DNA of 26,370 nt from Gammaproteobacteria bacterium (lineage in GTDB: Bacteria > Pseudomonadota > Gammaproteobacteria > Pseudomonadales > Azotimanducaceae_A), in assembly GCA_012960755.1 (NCBI GenBank), contig DUAT01000079.1:1-26370 (forward strand), given 5' to 3'. The translations under genes were made by a program, and so were the position numbers. Shown piece after piece: positions 25,297-26,370 of this stretch (the stretch's first letter is position 1; each line of letters begins with the position of its first letter). The notes under the pieces were generated by a model. The model was not told the DNA's origin and searched no databases. It was given only the letters and a program-made list of their open reading frames with translations.

Positions 25297-25795
25297 AGAC
25301 CTTGTCAGCCAGCACTACGCGCTGGTGCCCGCCAACTGCCCCTGGTCCTTGAAAGCAACTACCATTCGCCCAGCAAGGGCCCATTTGGTATGTTCAACGC
25401 TGATCGATTCGGGTGGTTATCCTGCCTATTCGCAGGCCCCCGCTGGTTTCAAACCGCCGTCGTTCCACTACAGCATCACGTCGGTGGGCGGATGACCCGG
25501 GCCAGGCTAGTTCGCTTTTATGACCAGACCAACGATCGCGTGACGTTTGTTCGTGACCGGATGCGTAACACTGGGCGTCTCGTTGGCACCGGTGGCAAAC
25601 TTGTGGCCAACAACCAGTGTCGCAGAGTGGATGTCGTAATTCGCACCATTCGTGAAACCATTGTTCACGACGTAAGTTCCACCACTCAGACCCACCCGCA
25701 CTTTCTTCTCACTAAATTTTCCGCCAGCAATTGACGCCCTGCTGAGATCAGGCCGTTATCAAGCGTGCACGACTTCATCACCTGGCACACGCATC
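25297..25795. other. Unassigned region with coding debris
   Basis: No intact gene was found between the truncated transporter and the recombinase fragment. A short minus-strand frame at 25507-25755 reads like the tail of a real protein (VGLSGGTYVVNNGFTNGANY, then GHKFATG, ending VIKAN), but it is cut by stops at its upstream end. I cannot assign a family. Pieces with protein-like character also appear in different minus-strand frames at 25290-25390. The stretch looks like the junction of several broken genes. Confidence 0.5.
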
Positions 25796-26254
25796 GTGCA
25801 CCTTGCGCACGGCTCCCCGGCGCTGGCGAGTGCCGGCGTGACGTTCGGCCAAAAAGTTGTTCTGGTCGAACCCAAAGACGCTGAAATGGCTCTGTTCAAA
25901 GTGAACTCGGGGTGCCGAGATGGCGAAGTCTGCAACCTCCGTTGGGATTGGGAACAGGACGTTCCCGAACTCGGCGTGTCGGTCTTCGTCATTCCGGCGA
26001 GCTTCGTGAAGAACGCGCAGAAACGCCTCGTCGTGTTGAATCGCGTTGCGCGATCGGTTGTAGACGCTCAACGCGGACAACACGCTACGCACGTGTTCTC
26101 CTACAACGGTGCACCATTTGACCGGATGGGGAACAGCGGCTGGAAGCGGGCAGAGCTTCAGGGAGTTCGCGTACACGATCTCAAGTACACATTTGGCCGT
26201 CGCCTACGGGCGGCTGGAGTGAGTTTCGAGGACAGAAGTGGTCGGGTCTTCTAG
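25796..26254 (+). pseudogene. Truncated tyrosine recombinase (phage-type integrase)
   Basis: A 152-residue frame matching the catalytic domain of a tyrosine recombinase. SGCRDGEVCNLRW (from residue 38) holds the first catalytic Arg41, a Lys near residue 76 follows, and VHDLKYTFGRRLRAAGV (from 126) is the His-x-x-Arg block, with Lys130 in place of the Arg. After FEDR (144-147) the frame turns into unrelated residues and stops, so the GH box and nucleophile Tyr are absent. The N-terminal arm-binding and core-binding domains are also missing. It marks a decayed integrative element at the right edge. The GTG at 25796 is only where the frame opens, not a proven start. Confidence 0.75.
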
Positions 26255-26370
26255 ACAACTCGGCAGCGAAAATAAGGTGTAGTCTGAATGAGTTTTGCTG
26301 CCTTCCTTTTTGGTCTCGCGTTCGCGAATTTCTATGAACAACCGTCAAGCTCGGCTCGTCGGCTGCGGAG

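Noticed and set aside
26288..26370. Open frame starting ATG (MSFAAFLFGLAFANFYEQ) running off the right edge
   Set aside because: It has only 27 codons, no clear ribosome site and no recognisable family, so it cannot be supported.

Overview
The window looks like chromosomal DNA of a free-living, probably marine or aquatic gammaproteobacterium, inferred from gene content rather than from any marker gene. It carries a REP-associated transposase (RAYT), an RND pump, a PQQ sugar dehydrogenase, a QsdR-like TetR regulator, a flavin Baeyer-Villiger monooxygenase, a methanethiol oxidase cluster and Rieske oxygenase genes. No rRNA, tRNA or CRISPR array was seen. Most of the window is ordinary densely packed chromosome of moderate GC. 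The last 7 kb is clearly more disturbed.

Left part (1-5475): a complete RAYT gene on the minus strand is followed by a small repeat cluster and a 94-bp copy of part of its own coding sequence. Next comes a two-gene RND efflux operon. Its periplasmic adaptor appears to have lost about 80 internal residues.

Middle part (5498-10913): a small membrane protein, a periplasmic PQQ-type aldose dehydrogenase, an alpha/beta hydrolase overlapping a QsdR-like TetR regulator behind a perfect palindrome, a PrxQ/BCP-type peroxiredoxin, a phytanoyl-CoA-dioxygenase-like 2OG oxygenase and an outer-membrane beta-barrel protein. A 146-bp imperfect inverted repeat fills the convergent gap that follows.

Sulfur block (11221-17908): a divergent unit. 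To the right run a SBP56-type methanethiol oxidase (mtoX) and a SCO1/SenC copper chaperone. To the left run a MauG-type di-heme protein, a gamma-glutamyltransferase and a Baeyer-Villiger-type monooxygenase. MtoX, SCO and MauG match the known methanethiol oxidase gene neighbourhood. The GGT and monooxygenase look like an operon extension of unknown role.

Right part (18174-26370): a membrane-anchored M23 peptidase, a decayed SDR pseudogene and a GPH-family sugar transporter. Then comes a catabolic island with a broken Rieske oxygenase gene, an M29/NicX-like metalloenzyme, an intact Rieske oxygenase alpha subunit, a carboxymuconolactone-decarboxylase-like protein, a 5'-truncated MFS transporter, unassigned debris and a truncated tyrosine recombinase. 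The NicX-like, Rieske and CMD genes are intact, closely spaced and each has a good ribosome binding site. They are the best candidate for an undescribed aromatic or N-heterocycle catabolic module. The electron-transfer partners of the oxygenase are not in the window.
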